DNA of 64,000 bases from Nostoc sp. 106C (GTDB lineage: Bacteria > Cyanobacteriota > Cyanobacteriia > Cyanobacteriales > Nostocaceae), in NCBI RefSeq assembly GCF_002154725.1, contig NZ_MTAW01000084.1:1-64000 (forward strand), given 5' to 3'. Both the position numbers and the translations under genes were made by a program. Below, one piece after another: positions 16,624 through 26,731 of this stretch (positions are counted from its first letter, which is position 1; the number at the start of each line of letters is the position of its first letter). Under the pieces are notes generated by a model. The model had not been told where the DNA came from and did no database searches. It worked only from the letters and a program-made list of their open reading frames with translations.

Positions 16624-18783
16624 TTATCTACGACTGCGAAAACCCTGTTGTCCATTAACTGGGTCAAAGAGTACATCGTATTTGTCGAAAAATGCAATCC
16701 CACTATTCACAACCACAGGATTTTCAGCTTTTGCAGAGATATTGATGTTCCACGAATTAAACCCGTCACGATTTCCCGGTGTTAGGCTATAGTCAAAAAT
16801 CCCAGGAATTGACAGCTTCACAGCATTTTCTGGGCGTAATCTGCCTGGTTTGAGTTTACCTACTAGAGAAGCAGACTTAACTTCCGTAAAACCGCTACTC
16901 GTTCCAGTATCAGCGACCATTTTAATATTACAGCTATTGTTCAAGGAACTCCCAGAAATAGTTAAACAAACTCCGTTGAACCGAGAGTCCCACCTGTTAC
17001 CGGGTATACCGCTAATCACAGGTTGTTGGCTTAAGGAAACCATTTTGAAACCTTCTCGATTATTGAGTGTCAATCCGAGAATCAAGGTACTGTTTTTGTT
17101 ACTATCGCTATTACCAGTTACGATAAATCCATTACTAAGATTTCCTGGTAGTTTGCGCAATGGGTTATAGGGAAGTGCTTTCTCAGAATAGTTAACACCG
17201 ATAATACCGGAGAATGGTGTACCACTTTTTGCAGAGCAGTTAGGTTTTTGGGCAATACATTGGCGACTGGTAACGATTTGCACGGGAACAGGTTCTTCTG
17301 TGAAGATGAAACCCATCCGCATAGTGGTGTACACTAACTCTCCTTCTAGGACAGTCCCATCATTTAAGACTTCTTTGATAATTTGACCAGTTTTCTTGAT
17401 GGGAGCATTGCCTAAAAATTCTTTTGGAACTCTTAGCCCAGCCGAACCTGTATCCATTAATAAACGTTTAGGCTGTCCACCTGCTATTGCTACTTCCATA
17501 AAATAGCCACGCGTCCGTTGACCGACTGAACCTTTTGTATACAAAGGAACTGATATGGTATTAAAACTGGGCTTGCGGGCTGTAAATTGGGAAGTATCGC
17601 GCACAGCCGGATTAGCAAAAAGTTCTAGAAATCCGGCCTGTCGCTGTTCTACTGGTTCGGGTGCATAGTCCCAAAGGCTTTCGTAGTAGAAAAAGGTGGC
17701 TCCTAAACCGCGTTGTTTCGCCGCCCGTACTTGAGACTGAATTTGTTGCATAGAAACTGGGCGATTTCTCAACCCAGCCATAATACCGATACCAGTAGGT
17801 ATTAATTGTTGTGTTTCTAGAAGTTCTGGGCTGGTAAGTTTACTGTAAAAACTGTCCAAATCGTTACGGTAAAGCTGGACAACAAGCTCGTCTACAACAC
17901 CCAATCGCACCCAGTTCAGCCAGTCTTGGAGTTGATATTTATAGGCAAAGTCGTAGTAATTGGGAGAAACAGAGAAAATGGCATTGGGTTTTCTGGCTTT
18001 CACAGCTTGGTTTAGCTGAATCATAAAGGCTGTGATTTTATCTGCTCGCCATTGCTTCCATGCTTGGGCGTGAGGATTGGGCGGAGGAGGGCTACCAGTT
18101 TCTTGAGTATATAAGTTAATTGTGTACTTGTCGTAGCCAAAATCAACAGGTAAACTCATGTGATCGTCAAATTGGATACCATCAGCGTCATACTGGGTGA
18201 TGATTTCCATGACGAGATCGGTAATAAACTTTTGTACTTCTGGGTGAAAAGGATTAAGCCAAGCCACCTCACCCGCAGCCGTAATCGAAGTTTGGGTTCC
18301 ATCTTGCTTTTGCGTCAGCCAATCTGGATGGTTTGATGCTAGTTCTGAAGTGAGGGGAGCCATAAAACCAAACTCAAACCAAGGTATGGCGAGTACTCCT
18401 TGACGACGGGCTTGAGTAACGATGTCTGCAATTATGTCGTGTCCCTCTTTACCTTTAAAGAAAAAAGGGATACCCGCTTGTTTTGCGACTGCGCTGGGAT
18501 ATTTGGGATAACCATCATTCCAAACTACTGGATAAATAGTGTTAAAGTTCAAACGACGCAGTTGAGTAATTGCATCTTGAAGTTTAGCGCGATCGCTCAA
18601 GATGTCAAAATCATTATTAGTCAGCCAAACCCCGCGAATTTCTTGAACCGCTGACTGTGATAGTTGAGCCGTTGCAGGAGTGAGGTTATGCAGCAGCAAT
18701 ACTGTAGCAAATGCGATCGCAAACAGAACTGGGAACAGGCGCTTAATTGACTGCCAACCTAGACGCATAAAAGGCAATTGCAT
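16624..18783 (-). CDS. Secreted fusion of family-10-like glycosyl hydrolase (GHL10) and pepsin-like domain
   Basis: A 719-residue protein with a signal peptide at residues 6-40 (VLFAIAFATVLLLHNL, cleavage likely after ATA). Residues about 45-390 form a GHL10/DUF187-type (beta/alpha)8 glycosidase domain (EIRGVWLTN, GIQFDDH, SVSPNYYDFAYKYQLQDW). From about 410 to the end there is a bilobal aspartic-protease-like domain with both catalytic triads visible: DTGSAG (Asp444) and DTGTSS (Asp625), plus a pepsin-like C-terminal strand YDVLFDPVNGQQGF. Both domains look intact. The ATG at 18783 is preferred over one 69 bp upstream because it gives a clean signal peptide. The substrate is unknown; cell-wall or exopolysaccharide processing outside the membrane is inferred. 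Confidence 0.85.
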   Translation of the reverse strand: MQLPFMRLGWQSIKRLFPVLFAIAFATVLLLHNLTPATAQLSQSAVQEIRGVWLTNNDFDILSDRAKLQDAITQLRRLNFNTIYPVVWNDGYPKYPSAVAKQAGIPFFFKGKEGHDIIADIVTQARRQGVLAIPWFEFGFMAPLTSELASNHPDWLTQKQDGTQTSITAAGEVAWLNPFHPEVQKFITDLVMEIITQYDADGIQFDDHMSLPVDFGYDKYTINLYTQETGSPPPPNPHAQAWKQWRADKITAFMIQLNQAVKARKPNAIFSVSPNYYDFAYKYQLQDWLNWVRLGVVDELVVQLYRNDLDSFYSKLTSPELLETQQLIPTGIGIMAGLRNRPVSMQQIQSQVRAAKQRGLGATFFYYESLWDYAPEPVEQRQAGFLELFANPAVRDTSQFTARKPSFNTISVPLYTKGSVGQRTRGYFMEVAIAGGQPKRLLMDTGSAGLRVPKEFLGNAPIKKTGQIIKEVLNDGTVLEGELVYTTMRMGFIFTEEPVPVQIVTSRQCIAQKPNCSAKSGTPFSGIIGVNYSEKALPYNPLRKLPGNLSNGFIVTGNSDSNKNSTLILGLTLNNREGFKMVSLSQQPVISGIPGNRWDSRFNGVCLTISGSSLNNSCNIKMVADTGTSSGFTEVKSASLVGKLKPGRLRPENAVKLSIPGIFDYSLTPGNRDGFNSWNINISAKAENPVVVNSGIAFFDKYDVLFDPVNGQQGFRSRR

Positions 18784-19276
18784 AAGTATGGATAATAAGT
18801 GAGCTAACCAAGCGTTAAATTGTATACTTTTGTGATCGCATTGCGTTCTCATTACTGCCTAAATATTTATGCTTAGAATTGAGGTTAATTTATAACATTC
18901 CATGCAAACATTAAATTACTGCGCCAGGAAAACTGATGCAGATTTAGCTGAGTCAGATAATTGACGCAGCTAGTGAGTGATTAGTGCCAACAATACCTAA
19001 GCCACAATCTGATACGCTAGCTACAAGTGTGCATTTCAAGCTACGGGCGTTTCTTTCCGTCTTTGCATGACGGACACTTTCACGCCACTTGCTACTCTGC
19101 AAAAAGCAGCCCTCTGGACTTCTACAAGCCGGGAAACCCTAACACAACTGTCCTCTTGTGCATGAGATAAAAAATATGGTTTATTTAAATGAACCACCGA
19201 TAAACGAGGCATTACGTTGCGGGGTTCCCCCCGCTACAGCAGATGCCGCGCCGATAGTTTTTTCTTAATGGGCTTA
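18784..19276. other. Intergenic region, no gene seen
   Basis: The 493 bp between two minus-strand genes includes a GC-richer patch at about 19015-19145 and 19215-19255 that resembles dispersed non-coding repeats of Nostocales. A small hairpin CCGTC-TTTGCAT-GACGG is at about 19056-19072. No ORF or RNA gene is recognised. Confidence 0.4.
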
Positions 19277-19714
19277 TTATTTACAGTATTCTTGAAGAAG
19301 ATTTATAGCTAGCTCAAAATTATTAGGTTGAGTTTGTACTGCATAAGCTTCTCTTTCTAAATCTTGTCTGTGGATATCAGTGTAGCGCAGAAAAAATGGT
19401 CGAGCATAATTAATGGGTTGAATATTTAACCCTAAAGTTTTTATTTTACCTTTACCCGCACATACTTGTGCTGCATGAACAGATTCATGAATGAGAGTTT
19501 GAGTAGCGATTTGCAAATCAAAGACTACGGGATTAATCCAAATTTTTTTGCTACGCTCTTCTAATAAACCATAAGCTCCTCGCCTTGGTGGCAGATGAAT
19601 TAGTACCTGAAAACCAGATTTTTCTAACTTATTTTTCAAATTTATAAATTGTTGTTCATCAGCTGAGGGTTGAGCAACTAGTAATAAAGAACTTAATAAA
19701 ACAATTTCTAGCAT
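19277..19714 (-). CDS. Small secreted or anchored HExxH zinc-peptidase-like protein
   Basis: A 145-residue hypothetical protein. The first 17 residues (MLEIVLLSSLLLVAQPSA) are a signal or anchor segment. A zinc-binding motif HESVH, in TLIHESVHAAQVCAGKGK, lies near residue 85, and a later DLEREAYAVQ provides the downstream Glu seen in many gluzincin-type minimal peptidases. The ATG at 19714 is chosen: upstream in-frame codons read through a dispersed GGGCAATGCCC repeat, which makes the longer form unlikely. Protease activity and target are not established. Confidence 0.65.
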   Translation of the reverse strand: MLEIVLLSSLLLVAQPSADEQQFINLKNKLEKSGFQVLIHLPPRRGAYGLLEERSKKIWINPVVFDLQIATQTLIHESVHAAQVCAGKGKIKTLGLNIQPINYARPFFLRYTDIHRQDLEREAYAVQTQPNNFELAINLLQEYCK

Positions 19715-20068
19715 ATAAATCAATACAGTTCCTAGTATAGTACGATGGGCAATGCCCACCAAAACCCAGATAGAGTTGGCAGCTTCCGACATCACCACTA
19801 TCGTAGTTCACAAAATACCAAAAGCTCTTTGTAAAAACCAAAATAAGCTAATAACTAATGCAGGCAGATAGAGAGCAAAGAAAAATTAATTTCACCCAAA
19901 CATCAACATGTGCGAAATGAGGAAGTTGTAGTTTGGGAATGGGATTTAATGATAAATGGAGAAATTTATCAAATGGCGAGCGCCTTTACTCTTCTCCCAA
20001 CACTATACTTCAACTATAAAATTAATAAGGTTATTTGTTATTTGTAAAAACTTCTTTTGATGATAAAG
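19715..20068. other. Intergenic region with a dispersed hairpin repeat
   Basis: It holds a degraded GGTGGGCATTGCCCACC-type hairpin (19744-19761), a sequence also found near 44242 and 57618. Nothing else is recognised. Confidence 0.4.
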
Positions 20069-21271
20069 TTATTGATTGAAGAATGCCCAAGCCAAAAACC
20101 TCTCCGTATAATATAAAGCTAATTGATTGCTTACTCCATTAAAAACGGCATCAAAAGCATGTTCAGCCCAAGGTATTTCTAATAAAATTGCAGTTTCACC
20201 TGAGTTATGTAAACGTTCATACATCTGCCTACCAAATCTCGCTTCTACTAAATGGTCGCGACTGCCGTAAACTAATAATGTTGGTGGTAAAGAACCGATT
20301 ACGTAATTAATTGGTGAAGCAGTTTGATACTTTTGAGGTAATTCTTGCGGCGAACCACCGAGCAAAGCTTTTAACACAGCCTGGGTATTAATTGGGTCAG
20401 GTCGTGGCGGTGTATTATAGCCTTCAGTTAAGTTCACTGGCCCGTAATAGCTTACCACAGCACGAATCGGTAGCGTATTTGGTTGATAAGCCGCTAGCAT
20501 TGCAAGGTGTGCGCCAGAGGAGCGTCCCAGAAGTACCATGTTTTCTGGATCTGCTTCATATTCTGCTGCGTGTTGACGAATAAAATTTAAGGCTGTACGC
20601 ACATCATCCAACTGCGCTGGAAACCGATATTTGGGTGCGTGTCGGTAATCAATTGCAAATACCGTATATCCACGAGCCGCCATATATTGATTAAACTCAG
20701 GATTAGCGCTGGGGTTGCCACTTTGCCAAGCTCCACCATAAATTACTACTAGTGCTGGATATTTCCCTACTTCTGGGGGTTGGTAAATTTCCATATCTAA
20801 ATCAACTCCCGCAGGCGTAGCAAATATAATCTCTGTTTTGTGGCGTATTTTTCCCAGTGGAATACCTCGGAAGCTATTAACTAAAAAAAAGGGATGAGTT
20901 TGCATTTTAGTGCTTACTTGAGGTGGGATCTGTGCTAAATAATTTTCACCTAACCCTTGTTTCATTGCTTTCGTCATCTGCATTTGAGTTGGTGAAATGT
21001 TGATTAATACTGAACTACAAATAAGTAATCCTATTAAGCTAAAAATGTAGGCTAGGCGTTTTAGTTGATGCTTATATATACACAAACAAGCTATTAACAA
21101 AGATAGTAAATTTGATATAAATAGCCAAGGACTGACTTCTGGCGCTCCCACTCCTAGAGTAAGTAAAAACATATTAGGAGCCGAAATTATAATCCAGGAA
21201 CTGAGAAAAAAGCTGGTGAAGCTCAGTAACAGTGACAAACAGGATAAAATTATTTTGTACCTATAAGACAT
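20069..21271 (-). CDS. Membrane-anchored alpha/beta hydrolase (BD-FAE/carboxylesterase-like)
   Basis: A 400-residue protein. The first 120 residues contain three to four hydrophobic segments that probably anchor it in the membrane. The remainder is an alpha/beta-hydrolase of the HSL/BD-FAE type: oxyanion strand VVIYGGAWQSGN, nucleophile elbow LGRSSGAHLAM (Ser in GRSSG), acid region YGSRDHLV and catalytic His in WAEHAFDAV. The ATG at 21271 is preferred to a TTG 36 bp upstream. An esterase or lipase activity on small acyl esters is likely; the natural substrate is unknown. It is divergent from the exporter pair that follows. Confidence 0.85.
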   Translation of the reverse strand: MSYRYKIILSCLSLLLSFTSFFLSSWIIISAPNMFLLTLGVGAPEVSPWLFISNLLSLLIACLCIYKHQLKRLAYIFSLIGLLICSSVLINISPTQMQMTKAMKQGLGENYLAQIPPQVSTKMQTHPFFLVNSFRGIPLGKIRHKTEIIFATPAGVDLDMEIYQPPEVGKYPALVVIYGGAWQSGNPSANPEFNQYMAARGYTVFAIDYRHAPKYRFPAQLDDVRTALNFIRQHAAEYEADPENMVLLGRSSGAHLAMLAAYQPNTLPIRAVVSYYGPVNLTEGYNTPPRPDPINTQAVLKALLGGSPQELPQKYQTASPINYVIGSLPPTLLVYGSRDHLVEARFGRQMYERLHNSGETAILLEIPWAEHAFDAVFNGVSNQLALYYTERFLAWAFFNQ

Positions 21272-21518
21272 AACTAGATTTATTCTACAAACACCATAAT
21301 CAATCAATTTTACAGCAGCTTGATGAACTCTAATAAAAATAGTTCTTGCAATACCACTGTTAAAATCTACGACATTGTTTTAAAATATTATGACACTGTT
21401 CTTAGTTTGCAAATTGATAAATTTAGCTCTTTAGATTCCAGAATTATGAGAAAAGGTAGGAATCTTTTTTGTCACCAGCCGATTAATTTAAATTTTTAAA
21501 CTTTATTACCCTGTATAA

Positions 21519-22331
21519 ATGGACTTTAAACAAACAGCAAATCTACAATTAACTCAAATGAAATATTGGCGTGAAATTATAGCTGTAACTCAGCGGATTT
21601 TAATTGAACTATTGCGTCGCAGACGCAGCTTAATATTTTGGAGTATTTTTCCCATTTCTGTATTAATCCTCAGCGGATTTATCTTAGCAGAACGGGCAAA
21701 GCTACCCATAAATGCTGCTTTTGATTATGCTGCGCCCTCAACTTTAGTAGGTGCGGCAATGTTTTTTAGTTGTTTGGGTGGAAGTGTCGCTACTGTAGTT
21801 GCAGAAAGAGAACAGCAGACTCTCAAACGTCTGTTTCTTTCTCCCTTAAATGGCACTTCCTACTTCTTGGGCATTTTTCTAGCTCATAGTTGCATTGCTC
21901 TAGGTCAGACATTGTTAATTTATACTATTGCCGCTTTTTGGGGTGCTAGATTTAAGGGTTCTATTCTGTTAGGATTGATAATTATTTTAATAACTATCAT
22001 TTCCTATGTCGGTTTAGGTTTTATTTTAGGAACACAATTAGCTCGTCGGATTGAAGATGTCAATGCTTTAGTAGCAGCATTTGGTGTGCCTTTATTAATT
22101 CTTGGTGGAGCTTTTTTACCTGCTGCGCTTTTCCCTAAAACTCTAATTAATATCGCTAAATATAATCCAATTTATCATATGAATGAGGCTCTTGTAGGAG
22201 TTTCAGCTAAGGGTGAGGAAATTAGTGAGATTGCATCACACTTTTGGTTTTTATTAGTCTTTGCTGTAGTTATGGTTGCTTGTGGATGGCTATGTTATCG
22301 ACGAATGTTAATAGTAGAAAGGAGATTGTAA
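21519..22331 (+). CDS. ABC-2 type transporter permease
   Basis: A 270-residue integral membrane protein with about six hydrophobic segments and the ABC-2 permease layout (VAEREQQTLKRLFLSPLNGTSYFLG coupling region near residue 100, NPIYHMNEALVGV near 220). It should form an exporter with the ATPase encoded 191 bp downstream. The substrate cannot be read from the sequence; related pairs export drugs, lipids or polysaccharides. Confidence 0.88.
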   Translation: MDFKQTANLQLTQMKYWREIIAVTQRILIELLRRRRSLIFWSIFPISVLILSGFILAERAKLPINAAFDYAAPSTLVGAAMFFSCLGGSVATVVAEREQQTLKRLFLSPLNGTSYFLGIFLAHSCIALGQTLLIYTIAAFWGARFKGSILLGLIIILITIISYVGLGFILGTQLARRIEDVNALVAAFGVPLLILGGAFLPAALFPKTLINIAKYNPIYHMNEALVGVSAKGEEISEIASHFWFLLVFAVVMVACGWLCYRRMLIVERRL

Positions 22332-22522
22332 AATTTAGAAAGAAGAAAAGCCAGCGCGTTGTGGTGAGATCAATGGTGTGCGAGGGTTTCCCTTCGTTGC
22401 AATAACTAACGTAGCAGAAGAAAATTTCTATAACATTCTCGGTTTATGATTTTCAAAAAAGACATTTCTGCGCTCGCACTGTACTTCTTTGCTCTTTGCC
22501 TTTATTCAGTAAACTGAAAAAT

Positions 22523-23416
22523 ATGCTGACAATTAAAAATCTCAATAAATCTTATGGTACAAGAAAAGTTATTCAAAATTTGAACTTGCATATTGACTCA
22601 GGAGAAATTTATGGCTTAATTGGTGCAAATGGGTCAGGTAAGACAACTACAATTAATATTATTTGTAATTTACTCAAAGCTGATAGTGGTGAGATTAAGA
22701 TCAATTATGAACTAGTTGCAGAATCTACAAAAAAGCTAATTGGGGTTGCGCCTCAAGAAAATTTACTTTATAAAAGTCTATCTTGTGAGGAGAATCTCAA
22801 ATTCTTTGCTGATATTTATGGAGTAACTCGGAAGAAACGCCAGAAACTAATAACAGAAACTCTAGTAGCTGTAAACTTATTAGATAGAGCAAAAAATCCG
22901 GTAGAGACACTCAGTAGTGGGATGCAAAGACGGTTAAATATTGCAGTAGCTTTAATACATCAGCCACAGCTAGTAATTCTTGATGAACCGACGACTGGTT
23001 TAGATATTGAGGCGAGATATGAAATTTGGGAGTTGATTCGCCAACTAAAAAATAAAGGAACTACAGTTTTGTTAACAACTCATTTATTAGAGGAAGCAGA
23101 GCGCCTTTGTCATAGAATTGGCATACTAAAAAATGGTCATATATTGGCTGAGGGTAGTTTAGCAAAACTACGCACATTAATTCCAGCCCAAGAAATCATC
23201 CTAGTGCAAACTGAGTTTGAAGAACAGGCGATCGCAAGAGCCAAAGAATATAATTTTACTCATAGGCGGTATGGTAGCGATTTGGCGTTTTGGTTACCAG
23301 AGCCTTTGGAATTAAAGGAAATTATTACACGATTTGAGGGCATAGCTATTAATTCAATCGCCCGTCAGCCTGTACGTTTAGAGCATATTTATATGGAAGT
23401 GATGCAACATAATTAG
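22523..23416 (+). CDS. ABC transporter ATP-binding protein
   Basis: A 297-residue ATPase with Walker A GANGSGKTT near residue 36, signature LSSGMQRRLNIA, Walker B LVILDEPTTGLD and the H-loop TTHLLEEAE. It is of the CcmA/DRA (ABC-2 exporter) type with a short C-terminal extension. The ATG at 22523 is chosen; an upstream TTG at 22496 is less likely. It probably energises the preceding permease. Confidence 0.9.
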   Translation: MLTIKNLNKSYGTRKVIQNLNLHIDSGEIYGLIGANGSGKTTTINIICNLLKADSGEIKINYELVAESTKKLIGVAPQENLLYKSLSCEENLKFFADIYGVTRKKRQKLITETLVAVNLLDRAKNPVETLSSGMQRRLNIAVALIHQPQLVILDEPTTGLDIEARYEIWELIRQLKNKGTTVLLTTHLLEEAERLCHRIGILKNGHILAEGSLAKLRTLIPAQEIILVQTEFEEQAIARAKEYNFTHRRYGSDLAFWLPEPLELKEIITRFEGIAINSIARQPVRLEHIYMEVMQHN

Positions 23417-24130
23417 TAAGACCTCAGAATTACAGAAGAGAGGGCTTTTCTGAAGGATTTCTCCTGATTATAATCTTCATACTCAATAATATCTTTGATT
23501 GCAGATAAACCTTTATAAATAGCTATCTTGTGTTAATATCCGTTTAAGCACAAGGTAGCGATCACATCTAAATATTCTGTTTAAAACACGTATTCTTTAC
23601 ATTGTCAATTCCTAAATTATCGCTGTTGCACTAACTTTATAGCTTCTATCAAACTTATGCTTGAGTTTGCTCTCAATAGCTTATCAATATGGAATCAAAA
23701 AAATAAAATTGAGATATTTTTTTTATAAAGGTTGCATAAAGAGGGCAAATTGTGTAACATCGTCTAAGTAAATTTGTCCGGACAAAAAAAAATCACAGCA
23801 AGTTACATCTGTAACTTGTATCTAGGTAAATTTGTCATAGCGAAAAAAGTTTGGGTGAAGTTATAAAGTGTGCATTAACCTAATTGTGCTGATTCAACTG
23901 AATCAACATAAGGATAAATTGTTGCATCTCTATATAAGAGGATAATTGGTGATGTTAGCGGATTTTCTGCAAATTTCGGTTGATATTTCCAGTTATTCCT
24001 CATCTCAAAAAAATCATCATAGCAGGGTGCTCTGAATCCCATCATCTCGACTGTTTGTGAATCACAACAAAGCGTGATTCTGTTCAAAAAGTCGATCTGA
24101 CAACGTTCTTCATTCAAGGGAATTCAAAGC
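23417..24130. other. Long intergenic region with palindrome and short direct repeats
   Basis: No convincing gene; an 80-codon minus-strand ORF at 23875-24117 is not protein-like enough to call. A palindrome CAAGTTACA-TC-TGTAACTTG is at 23799-23818. It is bracketed by two copies of GTAAATTTGTC (about 23768 and 23826), the first followed by CGGACAAAAAAAAA. This could be a regulatory site for the beta-helix gene downstream. Confidence 0.4.
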
Positions 24131-26083
24131 ATGACTATTATTAACGTGACTACAGCTGCTGATAGCGGATCAGGTTCTTTACGATCTGCGATCGCCTCTG
24201 CACAAGCAGGAGACACCATCAAATTTGCCTCTAACCTTGCCAATCAAGTCATTAAACTTACCAGTGGGCAAATTAATATTACGAAGAATCTGACAATAGA
24301 TGGCACAGGGGCGGCAAATTTAAAGATTAGCGGGAACAATACTGGACGAATATTTGAAGTTGAAAAACATATTGACGCAACGATCCGTAACCTCAGCATT
24401 GCTGATGGTCAGACTACTGACAGAGGAGGTGGTATCAGAGTCGTTGACTATGGCAGTCTAACGGTTGAAAACTGTCGATTCAGCAACAATCGCGGCGGTA
24501 TGGGTGGAGCTATCCATATTGGCTTTAGTAGCAAAGGTACAGTAATCAACAGTAGCTTTGACAACAACGATGGGACTTTAACAAAGTCTGGCTTTAGTAG
24601 TGGCGCGATCGCCACCTATGGTTCTGGTGAATTAACTGTCAAAAATAGCCAATTCACCAATAATAAGGGAGTAAATGGTGGCGCAATTTATAGTCTGCTA
24701 GGTGGCTTGACTGTAGAAAACTCAGTCTTCCGTAATAACAGTTCCGTCGGTGGTGCTGGTGGCGCAATCTTTACTGATGGAGCTAACCCAGTAGGGCCTG
24801 GTTCTACTATCGGAGGTGTTATTGCCATCCGTGGCAGTAAATTTGAAGGAAATACAACCCAAGGAGAAGGTGGTGCGCTCTTGCTCTGGGGTTACGGTCC
24901 AGATCAAATCCTTCTGGAAAACAGCACCGTAGTTGGTAACACAGCCAAGTTCAATGATAAAGGTATTGCCCGAGGTGGTGGGTTGCGATCAAATAGCGCC
25001 CTCACAATTCGCAACGTTACTTTTGCCAACAACACCTCCGACAAACAAGGAGGAGCTTTGTGGATAGATGGAAGCTCAGCCAAGAAAATTATCAACAGTA
25101 CCTTTTCCGGGAATAAGGCAATCAACGATGCAGGCGGAGCAATGATGTTGAATACCGACGACTCCACCCCTGTGGATATTGTCAATTCCACTATCGTTAA
25201 CAATTCTTCTGGAAAATTAGTTGGGGGAATTTGGATAGGTGGTGCGAACAGACCCATAACCCTGACTAATTCAATTGTTGCTAACAATACATCACCGGAT
25301 GCAGCAAACAAGCAAGTTGGGTATCAACTCCGAGATGGTGGTGGCAACATTGAATTTCCTGCGCCAACACGTGGCAACCGAGTTGTAGCAGGCAGTCGCA
25401 TTGTTGACCCTCTCCTTGGCTCCTTACAAACTCTTGGTAATTCTTTAGTGCATCCACTTCTAGCAAATAGCCCTGCTTTCAATACTGGAAAGACAGGTAC
25501 TGGTATACCCACCATTGATGAACGCGGGATGGTACGAGATGGCAAACCAGATGTTGGAGCCTTTGAAGTATCTAGCCAGTTAAGCACAACAGGTATTAAC
25601 ACAAGTATGTCTGGGCCAAATCTTGTGCGTGGTACTGGAGGTAATGACAACCTTCAAGGTGGTTCTGGTAGTAACATTCTTCAAGGCGGTTATGGTAACG
25701 ATACCCTTAAAGGCGGTAGTAGTAACGATATTCTCCAAGGTGGTGAAGGTAACGATGTTTTAACAGGTGGTCCGGGTAGCGATAACCTCAATGGCGGTGG
25801 GGGTAATGACCGATTCGTTTATCAAAGCTTTTTAGACAAGGGCGATACTATCCAGTATTTTGATGCTGGAAAAGACTTGATTGACCTGAACAAAATTATT
25901 GACGGCAGCAAGTTTCTTAGCTCTAATCCTTTCAGGGATTATATCAAAACAGCGCAGGTTGGTTCTAATACCGTTGTGAGTGTTAACCCCAATGGAGACG
26001 CCAGCCCCAACCAATTTCAGGAATTTTTGACGCTAAAGAACTTCACCAGCAGTAATCTAACTGCCAAGAATGTCATTGTTTAG
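24131..26083 (+). CDS. Secreted parallel beta-helix protein with C-terminal RTX calcium-binding repeats
   Basis: A 650-residue protein. It opens with INVTTAADSGSGSLRSAI, a start typical of large extracellular beta-helix proteins, and residues about 60-440 form a right-handed parallel beta-helix of NS-x-F-x-x-N and GGAI repeats. At residues about 500-562 there are six to seven RTX nonapeptides of the form GG-x-G-x-D-x-L-x, which bind calcium, followed by a C-terminal RTX tail. It lacks a Sec signal peptide; RTX proteins of this kind normally leave by a type I system with a C-terminal signal (family knowledge). The role is probably cell-surface or sheath attachment; an enzymatic role is not evident. 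Confidence 0.85.
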   Translation: MTIINVTTAADSGSGSLRSAIASAQAGDTIKFASNLANQVIKLTSGQINITKNLTIDGTGAANLKISGNNTGRIFEVEKHIDATIRNLSIADGQTTDRGGGIRVVDYGSLTVENCRFSNNRGGMGGAIHIGFSSKGTVINSSFDNNDGTLTKSGFSSGAIATYGSGELTVKNSQFTNNKGVNGGAIYSLLGGLTVENSVFRNNSSVGGAGGAIFTDGANPVGPGSTIGGVIAIRGSKFEGNTTQGEGGALLLWGYGPDQILLENSTVVGNTAKFNDKGIARGGGLRSNSALTIRNVTFANNTSDKQGGALWIDGSSAKKIINSTFSGNKAINDAGGAMMLNTDDSTPVDIVNSTIVNNSSGKLVGGIWIGGANRPITLTNSIVANNTSPDAANKQVGYQLRDGGGNIEFPAPTRGNRVVAGSRIVDPLLGSLQTLGNSLVHPLLANSPAFNTGKTGTGIPTIDERGMVRDGKPDVGAFEVSSQLSTTGINTSMSGPNLVRGTGGNDNLQGGSGSNILQGGYGNDTLKGGSSNDILQGGEGNDVLTGGPGSDNLNGGGGNDRFVYQSFLDKGDTIQYFDAGKDLIDLNKIIDGSKFLSSNPFRDYIKTAQVGSNTVVSVNPNGDASPNQFQEFLTLKNFTSSNLTAKNVIV

Positions 26084-26127
26084 AATCAGGTTGCAATCTC
26101 TAAAAAGTAGCGCTGGTTAAATTATCG

Positions 26128-26166
26128 TTTTTTTGTAGTGTAGGCGTTTGTCTACGCTACAAAAAA
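26128..26166. terminator. Bidirectional-type terminator after the beta-helix gene
   Basis: T-run, then stem GTAGTGTAG / CTACGCTAC (one mismatch) around an 8-base loop, then an A-run: the form of a terminator usable from either side. Confidence 0.7.
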
Positions 26167-26699
26167 CTATCTATGCAATAGACTTGTCCAGAAATTTATC
26201 AGCTAGTCTATAGAAAGCTTTTAAAGGGTGCTTATATGTCTTCGCTCAACGTAGCACTCAGGGTTTGAGATAGTTGATGATAGTTGAGAGACAAAAAATA
26301 GGATTTTCAAATTTTGAGTGTTAACACGATTTATTATGCTATACAATCCGCAAAAGGTCTATACGGTAAATATTAGGAGTTATAAACATAAAATTTTATA
26401 TTTTATCTTTACGGGAATTTAGTTTTCGGACGGATCTAATACTAATTTGTTTAAAATTGGCTGCTTATCCCCTCATACAATTTCACCCAGTCTCAACAGC
26501 TAATACCAATTTGAAAAAAGAATGCGACACATCCATCGCTAAAAACCCCTCTCAACTCTCCCCGCAGGCAAGTGGGGTATCTGTCGCAAACATTTGTTGA
26601 ATCGGTATAATCTTTGAGTATGAAGCCATTACAAGCATTTTAGGCTGAGATTGACATAGGTGGGCATTGTTCCATATAAATCAATACGCTTCAGTTAAC

Positions 26700-26731
26700 G
26701 ATAGCCGTCACCCTTGAGGGTGACGGCTATC
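26700..26731. repeat. 32-bp perfect palindrome
   Basis: Stem of 14 bp (GATAGCCGTCACCC) with a TTGA loop, in the spacer between two converging beta-helix genes. There is no T-run, so it may be a dispersed repeat rather than a terminator. Confidence 0.75.

Noticed and set aside
23875-24117. 80-codon minus-strand ORF ahead of the RTX gene
   Set aside because: No recognisable family and no ribosome-binding site; left uncalled though it cannot be excluded.
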